Shown: positions 43,502 through 54,825, counted from the first letter of the stretch. The stretch is DNA of 64,000 nucleotides from Collinsella sp. AM18-10 (GCF_003471585.1 NZ_QRJO01000003.1:155428-219427); one strand, 5' to 3'. Notes: generated by a model not told the origin, from the letters alone. Program-made: numbers and translations.

Positions 43502-43676
43502 AAGTGCTACCCAAAACAAGTTATTTCGGAAAATGGACAGTCAACTTGAATATGGCATATAGAGATTGATTTTTACCTACTAAAACCCCTGATAAAACTG
43601 TTTATAAAAGCAATTGTAGTTAGCGACTTGGGCCTTACTGTCGATTATCCGAAACAACTTGTCCTGGGTAGCACTT
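43502..43676. mobile_element. MITE-like element with ~28-bp imperfect ends
   Basis: AAGTGCTACCCAAAACAAGT at 43502 and onward matches the reverse complement of 43649-43676 at 25 of 28 positions. Weaker pairing extends 12-15 bases further inward. The interior is AT-rich with no gene. Size and layout are like the element at 18298-18506, but the ends are different. Confidence 0.55.
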
Positions 43677-43698
43677 CCGAAACCGTCCAGAGCATGAA

Positions 43699-43731
43699 TT
43701 CGGCCCCCGTTTCGTGAAAACGGGGGCCGAA
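43699..43731. terminator. 14-bp terminator stem after serA
   Basis: TTCGGCCCCCGTTT (43699-43712) pairs exactly with 43718-43731 around a 5-base loop. It lies 38 bases past the serA stop on the - strand. Confidence 0.7.
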
Positions 43732-43769
43732 TGAGCTTCGTGGCCTGTCTGACAGATTTGGCGCCGGTG

Positions 43770-44933
43770 CTATTTAATCACACGCACACGATACATCGAT
43801 GGAATCTGCTTGAGCGCCTCGATGGTGCTGCTGTCCAGGTGCTCGTCGGTGTCGAACATGGTGTAGGCGTTCTCGCCAGCGGACTCGTTGGTCATACGCT
43901 GCACGTTGGCGTTGTCCTTGGCCAGGATCGCCGTGATCTGGCCGATCATGTTGGGCACGTTGGCGTGCAGGCAGGCGATGCGGCTCGCGGCGCGCGCCTT
44001 GCCCATGCTGCAGGCGGGGTAGTTGACGCTGTGCGCGATGTTCCCGTTCTCCAGGTAATCCTTGAGCTCGCTGATGGCCATATCGGCGCAGTTGGCCTCG
44101 GCCTCGCCAGTGCCGGCGCCCGAGTGCGTCGTGATAAACGTGTTGGGCATCTTGACGGTCTTGGGCGTGGCAAAGTCGCAGCTAAACCAGCTCAGCTTGC
44201 CTGCGCGCAGGGCAGCGTCGACGGCGTCCTCGTCAATGATGGTTTCGCGCGCGTAGTTGATGAGCACGGCGTCGGGTGCCAGCAGGTTAATCTGCTCGGT
44301 GCTGATCATGCCGATGGTGTCTGCCTTGCTGGGCACGTGCACGGTGAGGTAGTCGCAGCCGCGGCACAGATCCTCGAGCGTGCCCACGCGCTGCACCTCG
44401 CGGCTCAGCACCCACGCGTGCTCAACGGAAATGAACGGATCGTAGCCGTAGACGTCCATGCCCAAATCGACGCAGGCGTTGGCGACCTTGGAGCCTACGT
44501 TGCCCAGACCGATGACGCCGATGCGCTTGCCCTTGAGCTCGCGACCCACAAAGGCCTTCTTGGCTTTCTCGGCATCGACCTGGATTTCGGGGTCGTCGGC
44601 GTTGTCGCGCACCCAGTTCATCGACTGCACCACGCCGCGGCTCGAAAGCACTAGCATGCCCAGGACGAGCTCCTTGACGGCGTTGCTGTTGGCGCCGGGG
44701 GAGTTAAAGACGACGACGCCCTTCTTGGCGTACTCCTCGACGGGGATGTTGTTGACGCCGGCGCCGCAGCGGGCGATGGCGCGGATGCCCTCGGGCAGCT
44801 CGTAGCCGTGCAGGTCGGTCGAGCGCATCAGGATCGCGTCGGCCTCCTCGGCGGTGCTTACAAACTCGTAGCCCTCGCCAAACTCGACTTTGCCGTCTTT
44901 AGTGATGTCGTCGATGGTCTTAATCTTGCGCAT
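43770..44933 (-). CDS. serA: D-3-phosphoglycerate dehydrogenase
   Basis: The 387-residue protein has the 2-hydroxyacid dehydrogenase features ARCGAGVNNIPVEE, the NAD site IGVIGLGNVGSKVA and NYARETIIDE. The catalytic His is in TTHSGAGTGEAE. A C-terminal ~75-residue ACT domain (ANVPNMIGQITAILAKDNANVQRM region) would bind serine as feedback inhibitor. It oxidises 3-phosphoglycerate in serine synthesis, and serC lies 72 bases upstream on the same strand. Confidence 0.95.
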   Translation of the reverse strand: MRKIKTIDDITKDGKVEFGEGYEFVSTAEEADAILMRSTDLHGYELPEGIRAIARCGAGVNNIPVEEYAKKGVVVFNSPGANSNAVKELVLGMLVLSSRGVVQSMNWVRDNADDPEIQVDAEKAKKAFVGRELKGKRIGVIGLGNVGSKVANACVDLGMDVYGYDPFISVEHAWVLSREVQRVGTLEDLCRGCDYLTVHVPSKADTIGMISTEQINLLAPDAVLINYARETIIDEDAVDAALRAGKLSWFSCDFATPKTVKMPNTFITTHSGAGTGEAEANCADMAISELKDYLENGNIAHSVNYPACSMGKARAASRIACLHANVPNMIGQITAILAKDNANVQRMTNESAGENAYTMFDTDEHLDSSTIEALKQIPSMYRVRVIK

Positions 44934-45005
44934 GGAAAAACTCCTTAGCAGGTTTTGATCTAAGCAGGGTGGTCTGAGGTGGCTGGTCAGCCCGCGCGTT
45001 GCGGG

Positions 45006-46130
<1,125 letters not shown>

Positions 46131-46259
46131 CTTCTAGTTCTCCCTCGTAGTCGTTTGAACGTTCGGGATACTTTAGCACAGTGGAGCGCCAGGCGCGACC
46201 GCATCACGGTAAAACTCGAGTGCGCCGCTATGATTTACAGGATGGTTACATGGGGGAGG

Positions 46260-46610
46260 CTACTTGAGTAGTTCGAATCTACTCAAAGGGTTCTTTCGAT
46301 GGTCCTCGATTGCCAGGATGCTGATGTTTCGCTGCTCAACATCCACGTGGTAGTACACGCCGTAGTGCGCGCAAAAGAAGACCCTGCAGTCAATGGGCGG
46401 AAAGGCCGCCTGATAGTAGGGGTCGTATTCTTCGCCAAAATAAGGATGCTCGGCTAGAAAGTCGATGAGGTTGCCGATTCTGGCGTAGACTCGCTCCGAA
46501 GGAATCTCGGCATAGGCATAGAGTGCCTCGTCAGTCATGACAACATCAAAAGGCTTATCAAGTTCGTCGAGCTCCGAGTAGAACTCGACGTCTGCGTTAT
46601 CCAATTTCAT
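46260..46610 (-). CDS. RelE/ParE-superfamily toxin
   Basis: The 116-residue protein has the RelE-fold C-terminal pattern CRVFFCAHYGVYYHVDVEQRN followed by ISILAIEDHRKNP, and a helical N-terminus. The ATG at 46610 overlaps the end of the antitoxin gene by 14 bases, the usual coupling of such pairs. It probably inhibits translation or gyrase; the subfamily cannot be set. Confidence 0.75.
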   Translation of the reverse strand: MKLDNADVEFYSELDELDKPFDVVMTDEALYAYAEIPSERVYARIGNLIDFLAEHPYFGEEYDPYYQAAFPPIDCRVFFCAHYGVYYHVDVEQRNISILAIEDHRKNPLSRFELLK

Positions 46611-46899
46611 GGCGAGCTGCCCTGATGCGATCTGCATCTGCTTTGGCCTGTTTCCAAGGCCGCACACGACCGTTCACTAAGTCGTCGTAGCCACGCGTGA
46701 TGGCTCGCTGAATGCGTTCTTCGCGCTCCTGAATGGCGGATAGCGCGCGCGTCTGCTCGTCATAGGCTTCGGCATCCATGACGACAAGCGATGCCGACCC
46801 GTTTTTGGTTAGGTAGACGGGCTCTTTGGTTTGGTGGCAGCTATCTGCTATGGAACCAAAGTTGCGTTGCAGATCTGAAATAGGCTTTACGACAGGCAT
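46597..46899 (-). CDS. Phd/YefM-family antitoxin
   Basis: The 100-residue protein starts PVVKPISDLQRNFGSIADSC and has EPVYLTKNGSASLVVMDAEAYDE, the Phd/YefM DNA-binding fold, followed by a helical toxin-binding tail. Start follows AAGGAGTTTCAT. The upstream AT-rich stretch with small dyads is the likely operator. Confidence 0.9.
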   Translation of the reverse strand: MPVVKPISDLQRNFGSIADSCHQTKEPVYLTKNGSASLVVMDAEAYDEQTRALSAIQEREERIQRAITRGYDDLVNGRVRPWKQAKADADRIRAARHEIG

Positions 46900-47280
46900 A
46901 TGAAACTCCTTATATAGAATCATATGTATAACTCTATGTTGATTATAGCGTAAAGCCAAATGAGGACATGAGCGAGCAATCTTGCTTGTCCCATCTGGTG
47001 GTAGAAAGACGTGTATGACGTGCGGTACGTCCGCGCGGCAGGTTCATTTTAATTGCCGCAGAGCCGATGAAAGTCAAACGGGTTCCAAGTGTCCGTGATC
47101 GCCGTTCACCGATTAAAACTACCGCTCATCTACATATGCACAGTTGATTTGTTGCACAACAAAATGTTGCTAAACAAAAACGTTCGCAAGTGGCGTATGA
47201 AGTATTTATAAACAATCATCTTCCTTATTTCCCGACGTAGCCGGCGGGTTGCGGCGTGGATTCTTGGGGGTCGTTTCTGT
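46900..47280. promoter_or_regulatory. divergent control region between TA pair and the BREX-linked module
   Basis: No gene is seen. The left part is AT-rich with CATATG words near the antitoxin start. TTTGTTG-CA-CAACAAA (47148-47163) is a candidate operator dyad, and TTTATA at 47205 with TTCGCA 16 bases before it is a weak promoter for the 1461-residue protein gene. GGGGG precedes its ATG. Confidence 0.4.
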
Positions 47281-50200
47281 ATGAATTACAATGACACGAG
47301 TGCAACAAACGATTCGATGAACATAGACACGTATTTCGAGTCGCTCATTCTGGATGCGGTTGCGCCGGCCGATGCTCCGTTGCACGAGGCGTTGGTGCGC
47401 TCGAACGTGTATCGCACCATTAATGACTCATACGAGCGCGCGCTAGCCCAACTTGTTATAGATGGTAAACTTTTATATGCCAACGGCGAGTACAGCATGG
47501 CACCCGAAAAGGTCGAAGAGGTAGCGAAACCCGCGGAGCCCGAGGCCGTTGAATCCGTTACTCCTGAGGACCCTGCACCTGAGATTAGCGGCCCTATTTC
47601 GTTGCGTGCTGATTCGACTCTTGAGCAGCTGAAGGTTAATGAACGTAGCTGGCCCATCCCCGTTGCCGTGGGCGTTTCGTATGACAAGAAACCGGCCGAC
47701 GGTTTGTCCCTCATGGGATTCGAACTGCCGGCGGAGTCTGTGGCGAACGCCGAACAGCCGGCCGAGCAGCAAGAGCCGGTGCAAGTGGAGCAGCAGGAGC
47801 CTGTCCAGCCCGGGCGTCCCGAGCTCACGCTGTCTTCCGAGCCGCAGCAGCTAGCCATTTCCTTCTCGGACGGTCCTGAGGCTGAGAAGGTTGTTGAGTC
47901 CGAGCCTTCCGCTGAGCCTGAGCTTACTTTCGTCGGAGAGGCCGAAGAACCCACTGCTGTCGATGAGGCACCGTTGTCAGCTCTCGTGGGCATCGGCTCC
48001 TCTGCAGAGGCCGCCCGCGGCGAGCTAAAGTGTCCACGGTATTTGAGTGGTTGGGATGACCCGCGGTGCGTGTTCAACAGCGATTACCAGATTGCGCTTC
48101 TCGATAAGCTGAACGTTCAGGATATATTTGGGCTTGTTCGCAAGTTGGGTCAATCGGATGCGGATGAATTGTCTTCGGTCTTCGACGAGTCTATGCTCCG
48201 CTCTCATGCTTTCCGTCTTACACCTCGATATAGGACTCAGATTCCTACTCTATGCAAGCTCTCCGGTAACAGCCGCTTCATATTTGACATGTTCGGAAAT
48301 CTTCGCAGGGTAAAACCCGGTTTTGAAATCGATGAATCTGCGTGTCGTCAACAGGTTGAGTTGTTAAGCACTTTATATTCAAACCGTGGCGAGCCGTTGT
48401 CACTTTGGAACCTTCTCATTACGCAAACCGTACAACGGAAGCTAAAGTGGGAACTCGGCGTTCGCAGTCTTCCTAAACTAGTCGTTTTGAGTGCATCTGA
48501 ATTGCGGCAAAAAGGCCTTACCACGAGTGAGGTACATTCGATTGTGTCTGCATTAAATGAATGGGATGCGGGTCCTATTTCGTTGGGAGTTGCTTCGGAA
48601 AAGGTCGAGCTAGCGCGGCAAGCTGCGGTGGGGGGTTGGTATCCAGAGGATAATGCCAATCCAAAGCGCGTCAAGATAGTTAATTCGGCTTCCGATGTGG
48701 CTCTTTCGGAATCGCTTTCAGATTCTCTTTCAGTATATGTGCCATCCTTCCGTGTGCTCTTTTGCATGAGATTGTACGAAAGGCTCGAGCTGTGTCAGGA
48801 CGTTGATGAGTGCATAGCCGCTGTGCTTGCAGGATTGAAAGAGGAATATCTCGCAAATGATGCAGCGGCTTCATCATTTGAACGGCTTGGATTTGGGAAG
48901 TCTCGCGCTTACTCGGATATTAATCTATTAAATACAACTTCTACCTGCGAACATGTTAATGCGGACAGAGCGGTTATTGCACCGATTGATACAGATAGCT
49001 CGGAGGATTCGTCATGTGCTCAGGCGGGAGCGTGTGAGGCGGATTCTTCAGATGAGACTGGTTGGTATGAGCCCAAGGACCTTACTCTTGAGCAGGCCCT
49101 TGGGCTGGCTATTGGCCAGGACGCCGCTAACTTTAACGGGTGGTTTACGGGCCTTGCGTATCAGGATCGCGCTCTGATGGGCTATATGCTTGTCGAAAAA
49201 AATCCGGACAAATGGGCTGACAGGATTGGGAAGCCTGCTAATTATATTGAGGTACGCTACGACTTCCTCATGGAGGAACGTCCGTGTTTTGACATCGATG
49301 TTTTTGGCACGCTCTTTAAGGTGTACAAGATTTCTGAAGAGGTTTTTTGCGCCTTAACGCATGCTGTACAGCCTGCTTACCTGTATATGAAGCGTGTTTA
49401 CGGGCAGGGCATTATTCCCCTTAAATATGCAGAGATTGATAAGGATCTTGAGCCGTCTGTCTGTCGGGTGGTTCGCGCGTACTTGGCGAGTGCGGCGACT
49501 GAAAATGCTGGCGGCCGGGCTGAGAAGAAGGCCGTGCCGGTGGAGCAAGCTGTCGCGCCGACACCGGAGCCCGAGCCAGCGACCGAGCCCGAGCCTGCGA
49601 CCGAGCCCGAGCCAGACCAGATGCCTGACCCTGCCGCTCCCGAGCCAACTCCCGCCCCGGCCCCGGAGCGGCCGGCAAAGCCCTTTATCAGCAAAATCGA
49701 AGACCTCACCGGCAAAGGCCCTATGTCTATCGAGGCGTGGCTGGCGTTGCTGCCCGCCGATGATGCCGACCTACTGCGCTGGGTCTTTAGCGACAGGCCC
49801 CTTATGGATTACCCTCGCAAGCCGGCCGGACTCGGTCCTCTGCGTCGACGTCGTGATGACCTGATCAGCAGCCGTCCGCAATTGGACGAGGATCAATTTA
49901 GTTCGTTTTACACGTGTTACGATCTTACCGTGGAGACGTTTTGCGAGATAACGCAGGCGTCTCCGCTGGCCTTTGGCTATCTGAAGGCCATTAAAGTCTC
50001 GAACAGGTTTAGTCTTCGCCGCGCCGCCAATGATCCGACATTGCCGCAGGAGTGGCGTGATAGGATAGCGCAGCTGCACCGCCGTCCTGCCGCGGATACG
50101 CTTCGAGCGCCTATAAACATCGAAAAGGACAATGCCTCTCAGCTCGAGCAGATTGCGCGTAAAAAGCTGGGCAGCTTCTCCACTCGCTGCGCCGCGCTGC

Positions 50201-51666
50201 GTGCCTTTGCCGAGACCGGAGCTGTTGAGGAATATCACGCGCTCAAAGACATCCGCATCAAGTACCAGCGGTTTTTGAATGATAACAAGTGCGGCTTTAA
50301 ACAGATGTTGGTGATGCCTTCCGAAGACACCAAGTGCCTTAACGAATTACGCGGCACCGGAAGATTTTTGGTGCCGCGTGGCAACAAGATACGCTCCTAC
50401 AAGATTGACAACCGCCTTACGTCCGAGTTGCGTCGGGTCTTAACGCTCGCCGCCGGGCGCAATATCGAGTGCGGCGCGGGTCTTATCCTGCGCGAGAACA
50501 AGGAGTTGTGCGACCTATACGACGTGCGTGATGATGAGGAGCTCTACGAGATTATCCGCACGTACGTGCGCCCGGATACGGTGCACGGTTTGCGGACGGT
50601 TGTGTCCCCCGTGATACGCTTGGGCGAGACGGATCGCAAGCGTCAGATGCTCGATGTACTGCGCGACGCGGGCACCGAGCTGTCGCGCGAGGAGTTTGCC
50701 CAGCGCTACGCGGAAAAGTACTGCATAGACACGAAGACGGTTCGCAGCAACTACCTGCGCGACATGAACGCATATCTGCGCAACGATCGCTACTCGTATG
50801 TCGATGTCGACCTTTCTGCCGAGCAGCAACAATTCATCAAGGACATGGTGACCGAAGACTACGTTTCGCTGCCGTACGTCAGGGCGAGCTTTATCGCTAA
50901 GTTTGGCTCCACGTCCGGTCGTCTTATTAACGATCAGACGCTCGCGCCCCTGGGCTTGGAGGTCTCGAGGGACCTGATTGTTAAAAAGGGTGTTGACCTG
51001 CGGAAATCGTTTGAAAATCTGCTTATGTCGCGCGATAGCTTTGCCTATGGAGCGCCGGGGTTTGGTGATGAAGTCATTAACCACCAGGACTTTAGGCTGG
51101 CAATAGCTCAGCTGCTACGCAACTTCACCTTTATCGAGTGTAATCACGGTTCATTTATTTCGCTCAAGCACTTAGAGGAGTCGGTGGGAATTCGACGTAT
51201 AGACCTAAGCTCATATGCATATGCCGTTTCTGGTCGTACGGAGCCGGGCGTGCCATTTACAGTGGCAAGCCTGCGCAATCAGGGCTTTGAGCACAAGCTC
51301 GATGCTGTGGCAGAGGAGTGTGGCTTTGACGATGCGTTTTTCGACTCGATTGTTGTGTACGGGCTGCCGCAAGAACAGATTAGGCGCACCCGCTTTGGCG
51401 GCACCTACATGTTCTGCCGAAAGGAAGGGAGTTTCTCCATTGCCGATGCGGTCGAATATGTCGCCAAGCAAAAGGGCCCCATAGAGGTGGGTGACCTTAT
51501 CGATGCGTTCCAGGACGATTACGGCGTGGTCGTTACCGCTTACGACATCAACAGGGCGGTCAATGACAAAGACCTGTTCCACAACGAGGACCTTGACATG
51601 GTCATGCCCAACAAGGAAGCGAATGCAGCTTACCTGCGCGAGCTGTATATCAAAAACAACCAATAG
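47281..51666 (+). CDS. 1461-residue protein of unknown function with internal duplication
   Basis: I do not recognise this protein. Visible parts are as follows. Residues ~15-75 are a winged-helix-like region. Residues ~78-240 and ~750-800 are Pro/Glu/Ala-rich linkers (EPEPATEPEPATEPEP). Two related ~95-residue modules lie at ~605-705 and ~815-905, sharing a D-x-x-LL/M start, a charged centre and a xVETFCEIT/xEEVFCALT helix before a YLK/YMK end. The C-terminal 350 residues contain several HTH-like helices (REEFAQRYAEKYCIDTKTVR, VGDLIDAFQDDYGVVVT). There is no P-loop or membrane helix. GC drops in the middle (about 48200-49400). The next gene starts 12 bases on. A DNA-binding or sensing role is inference. 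Confidence 0.75.
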   Translation: MNYNDTSATNDSMNIDTYFESLILDAVAPADAPLHEALVRSNVYRTINDSYERALAQLVIDGKLLYANGEYSMAPEKVEEVAKPAEPEAVESVTPEDPAPEISGPISLRADSTLEQLKVNERSWPIPVAVGVSYDKKPADGLSLMGFELPAESVANAEQPAEQQEPVQVEQQEPVQPGRPELTLSSEPQQLAISFSDGPEAEKVVESEPSAEPELTFVGEAEEPTAVDEAPLSALVGIGSSAEAARGELKCPRYLSGWDDPRCVFNSDYQIALLDKLNVQDIFGLVRKLGQSDADELSSVFDESMLRSHAFRLTPRYRTQIPTLCKLSGNSRFIFDMFGNLRRVKPGFEIDESACRQQVELLSTLYSNRGEPLSLWNLLITQTVQRKLKWELGVRSLPKLVVLSASELRQKGLTTSEVHSIVSALNEWDAGPISLGVASEKVELARQAAVGGWYPEDNANPKRVKIVNSASDVALSESLSDSLSVYVPSFRVLFCMRLYERLELCQDVDECIAAVLAGLKEEYLANDAAASSFERLGFGKSRAYSDINLLNTTSTCEHVNADRAVIAPIDTDSSEDSSCAQAGACEADSSDETGWYEPKDLTLEQALGLAIGQDAANFNGWFTGLAYQDRALMGYMLVEKNPDKWADRIGKPANYIEVRYDFLMEERPCFDIDVFGTLFKVYKISEEVFCALTHAVQPAYLYMKRVYGQGIIPLKYAEIDKDLEPSVCRVVRAYLASAATENAGGRAEKKAVPVEQAVAPTPEPEPATEPEPATEPEPDQMPDPAAPEPTPAPAPERPAKPFISKIEDLTGKGPMSIEAWLALLPADDADLLRWVFSDRPLMDYPRKPAGLGPLRRRRDDLISSRPQLDEDQFSSFYTCYDLTVETFCEITQASPLAFGYLKAIKVSNRFSLRRAANDPTLPQEWRDRIAQLHRRPAADTLRAPINIEKDNASQLEQIARKKLGSFSTRCAALRAFAETGAVEEYHALKDIRIKYQRFLNDNKCGFKQMLVMPSEDTKCLNELRGTGRFLVPRGNKIRSYKIDNRLTSELRRVLTLAAGRNIECGAGLILRENKELCDLYDVRDDEELYEIIRTYVRPDTVHGLRTVVSPVIRLGETDRKRQMLDVLRDAGTELSREEFAQRYAEKYCIDTKTVRSNYLRDMNAYLRNDRYSYVDVDLSAEQQQFIKDMVTEDYVSLPYVRASFIAKFGSTSGRLINDQTLAPLGLEVSRDLIVKKGVDLRKSFENLLMSRDSFAYGAPGFGDEVINHQDFRLAIAQLLRNFTFIECNHGSFISLKHLEESVGIRRIDLSSYAYAVSGRTEPGVPFTVASLRNQGFEHKLDAVAEECGFDDAFFDSIVVYGLPQEQIRRTRFGGTYMFCRKEGSFSIADAVEYVAKQKGPIEVGDLIDAFQDDYGVVVTAYDINRAVNDKDLFHNEDLDMVMPNKEANAAYLRELYIKNNQ

Positions 51667-51677
51667 GAGGAGTCAAC

Positions 51678-52907
51678 ATGAACCTGCTCGAGATGATTGG
51701 CGACGGCGTCAACATTAAGCCGACCGGTGCCAACCACAAGATCGTGATCGACGGCAAGCCCGAGATGTATCCCGTCTACAGCATTAAGCTCGAGTTCCTG
51801 CGCTATAACGTGCAAAACGACCGCATCGCTTCCTGGATCAGCCGCTACAAGGCCGAGCATGGCGAGGGCGGGTTTAACGAGCTGGACGTTGCCGCCTGCA
51901 ATGACATCATCGAGGGCTTTATCGTCGACAGCAACAAGGATGCCATCGAAAAGACGCAGCGCAGCATTGCCCTGCGTTCGCAAGAGCGTCCCGGCGTGGT
52001 GTTGGCCGACGGCCTGATCGTCGACGGCAACCGTCGCTTTACCTGCCTGCGTCGTCTTGCCGCCGAAAACCCAAGTTATGGCTGGTTTGAGGCTGTCATT
52101 CTTCCCGAGAGCCTGGGCAACGACCCCAAGAAGATCAAGATGCTGGAGCTTTCGATCCAGCATGGCGAGGAAGAGAAGGTTGGCTACGACCCGGTCGACC
52201 GCCTGGTGGGCATCTACAACGACATCATCAGCTCCAACTTGCTCTCGAAGGAAGAGTACGCCCAGTGCATTGGCGTTGAGCCCAAGGAGCTCGAGAAGGA
52301 GATTGTAAAAGCCCGCTATATGAACGAGTTCCTGGAGTTTGCCAACGCCAAGGACCAGTTCCACCTGGCGCGCGAGCTCAAGGTTGCCGGCGTTATCAAC
52401 GACCTGCAGGGCGTGCTAAAAAAGTGCAAGAGCGACGATCAGGAAGAGGACGTTAAGAACATCGTCTTTGCCAACATGATTGCCGAACCGCAGGGCGACA
52501 TTGTGCGCTTTGTCCGCAAGATGAAGCCGATTCTGGAAGGCCCCGATGCGGACCGCTTTATCGAGCGCGAAAACGAACTGGCCTTTGAGGTTGCCGAGCG
52601 TCTGAAGAACAAAGAGGTCGTGACCTCGACCGACATCGCCGAGATTCGCGACGATGTTCAGCTGGCGACGGCCTTCCGCGAGGTTATGGAATCGGCAGAA
52701 AACACCACCAAGATGAATAAGGCCCTCAAGTCGCCTTCGCTTTCGATTGTCCGCGCCATCAAGGACCTCGATCAGGTGGAGGAGTCCACTTTTGGCCTGT
52801 TGCCCGCGGATGAGATCGCCAATATCGCTGCCGAGGTTGCCAAGCTCGAGGCCAGGGTGCATATGATCAAAGACAAGATTGCGTACAAGATGGGCGAGGA
52901 AGCCTAA
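51678..52907 (+). CDS. ParB-like (ParB/Srx-fold) protein
   Basis: The 409-residue protein contains LADGLIVDGNRRFTCLRRLA at residues ~110-128. GNRR at this place is the phosphate-binding motif of ParB/sulfiredoxin-like domains, some of which hydrolyse nucleotides or cut DNA. A helical region follows (YDPVDRLVGIYNDII, then SKEEYAQCIGVEPKEL, which looks like the ParB HTH), and the C-terminal half is charged and helical. The start follows AGGAGG. Its stop directly precedes the helicase ATG (TAAATG), so the two are translationally coupled. Confidence 0.8.
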   Translation: MNLLEMIGDGVNIKPTGANHKIVIDGKPEMYPVYSIKLEFLRYNVQNDRIASWISRYKAEHGEGGFNELDVAACNDIIEGFIVDSNKDAIEKTQRSIALRSQERPGVVLADGLIVDGNRRFTCLRRLAAENPSYGWFEAVILPESLGNDPKKIKMLELSIQHGEEEKVGYDPVDRLVGIYNDIISSNLLSKEEYAQCIGVEPKELEKEIVKARYMNEFLEFANAKDQFHLARELKVAGVINDLQGVLKKCKSDDQEEDVKNIVFANMIAEPQGDIVRFVRKMKPILEGPDADRFIERENELAFEVAERLKNKEVVTSTDIAEIRDDVQLATAFREVMESAENTTKMNKALKSPSLSIVRAIKDLDQVEESTFGLLPADEIANIAAEVAKLEARVHMIKDKIAYKMGEEA

Positions 52908-54825
52908 ATGAAACTCCGCCTCTCGTATAGCGACGGCATTTCCGTCGTGCCGCTCGACATGACGGTTGAGCAGCTGCGCCGCGAGCCGGTCTGGAAGATC
53001 CGGCTTTCGGCGCTGCGCCGCTATGCGCCGAGCTATCGAGAGGCGGACGTGCTCTTTTCTCTGGGGATTGACGATCCGGGCGCCAAGCGCATCGTCGAGC
53101 TGCTGCAGCAGGCGGCGAGCTTTGGCGTGGAGTGTCAGGTGGACCCGGACTTGCTGCGAGGCCTTACGGCGCGCGAGGACTATCTGCGCGAGAAGGCACG
53201 CGTGGGCCTGCTGATCAAGGCGCACGACGCGTCGGTGGCCGATCGCTTTGATGAGTTCTGTCGCGCCGAGGACGTCCTAATGCAGCGCCCGCTTAAGGAC
53301 CGCCAGCTGTGGGACGCGTTCTTTATGAGTGCCATGGGCCGCAGCGCCAACTTCTCCGTTCCCGGTTCGGGCAAGACGGCGTCGGTCCTGGGTACGTTTG
53401 CGTACCTGCGCGAGCGCGACCTGGTCGACCGCATCATCGTGCTTTCGCCTAAGAATGCCTTTGGCTCGTGGCGTGATGAATGGGCGGCTTGCTTTGGAGC
53501 CGACCGCCCGTTGCGCTCGCTGTGCTTCCACGACCCCGAGTTTCGCGGTCGTTCCACGCGCGACAAATACAGCACTTTGCTGTTCGACTACAAGCGCTAC
53601 GACATGATTCTGCTCAACTACGAGTCGGTCGCGCTGGGGGAGGCGGTCGCGCGCATTGCGGCCGATCGTGCCCTAGTGGTGTTTGATGAAGTCCACAAGG
53701 TGAAGCGTGTGGGCGGCAAGCGCGGTGCAGATTGCAGCGGCGGCGCCGTATTTTGTCGCGCTTACCGGTACGCCGATTCCCAACTCGTTTGAGGACCTGT
53801 ACAACCTGCTCCATTGCCTGTGGCCGCGCGACTACAACTGGTACTTTGGCATGAGTGCCAATGCCCTTAAGTCGACGAGCGAGGATGACGTTGAGCACAT
53901 CAACGAGTCCATCGCGCCGTTCTTTTGTCGTACGAACAAGCATCAGCTGGGCGTGCCCCAGGCCAACGAGGACCATCTGGTCGATGTGCCGGTGGAACGC
54001 TGGGAGCAGCAGCTGTTCCAAAAGGTGCTGCTCACGCTTTCGGGCGAGCCGTTCGAGATGATCATTCGCCTACTGCAACTTTCGTCCGACCCGCGCATGC
54101 TGGCCGAGGACCTGAGCGCCGGCGATTACGCCGACCTGTTTGACGGGGAGGTGCAGACGGGGGCGGGCAAGGCGCTGGAAGGGCTGCAGGTGGATGACCG
54201 GCTCACAGCCAAGATGAGCGCCTGCCTGGACTTGGTCGCGTCGCTGGTAGCCCAGGGCAAGTCGGTCATCGTGTGGTGCATCTTTAAGCGCAGCATTCGC
54301 AATGTGGTTCACGAGCTGCACGAGCGCGGCATTACGGCTCGCGCTATTAGCGGGTCGACGGACATGCCCGCGCGCGCCCGCGTCATCGATTCGTTTAAGG
54401 CGGGGGAGACGAGCGTGCTTGTCACCAACCCGCACACACTGGCCGAGTCGGTCTCGCTCCATGGAGTATGTCACGACGCCGTCTACTTTGAGTGCAGCTA
54501 CAACCTGGTGCACTTGCTGCAGTCCAAGGATCGCATTCACCGCGTGGGTCTGTCGCAAGAGCAATACACGCAGTACCACTACCTGCGCGTCGTGTACGGG
54601 CGCCGCGACGGACCGTGGTCGCTCGACCGCAACATTTACGAGCGGCTGCAGTACAAGGAACGGGTCATGCTCGACTCGATCGACCGTGGCACGCTGGAGC
54701 CCGGCTATACTGACGAGCGCGATCTGGAGCTCGTGTTTAAGGGCCTGTTTGATGACGAGGAGCAGCGGATCGAGGTCAACGACCACGACGCCGCGGACGA
54801 TACGCAAGAACGCAAGGAGATGTAA
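52908..54825 (+). pseudogene. SNF2-like superfamily II helicase, frameshifted
   Basis: Two overlapping frames together encode one ~640-residue helicase. The first (52908-53792) has Walker A SVPGSGKTASVLG at ~148 and motif II FDEVHKVK at ~260, then runs into a wrong-frame tail. The second (readable from 53707) has motif III ALTGTPIPNS, a GTSV/VTNP region and motif VI QSKDRIHRVGLSQ. Dropping one base near 53724 joins them as KR-VQIAAAAPYF. The reading could be a sequencing error, an inactivating mutation, a phase-variable state or programmed +1 shifting. Neighbours on both sides are intact and tightly spaced. Confidence 0.85.

Noticed and set aside
46960..47280. BrxR-type regulator gene upstream of the BREX-linked module
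   Set aside because: The region holds only control signals; the nearest upstream gene is a Phd-type antitoxin on the other strand, which is not a BrxR protein.
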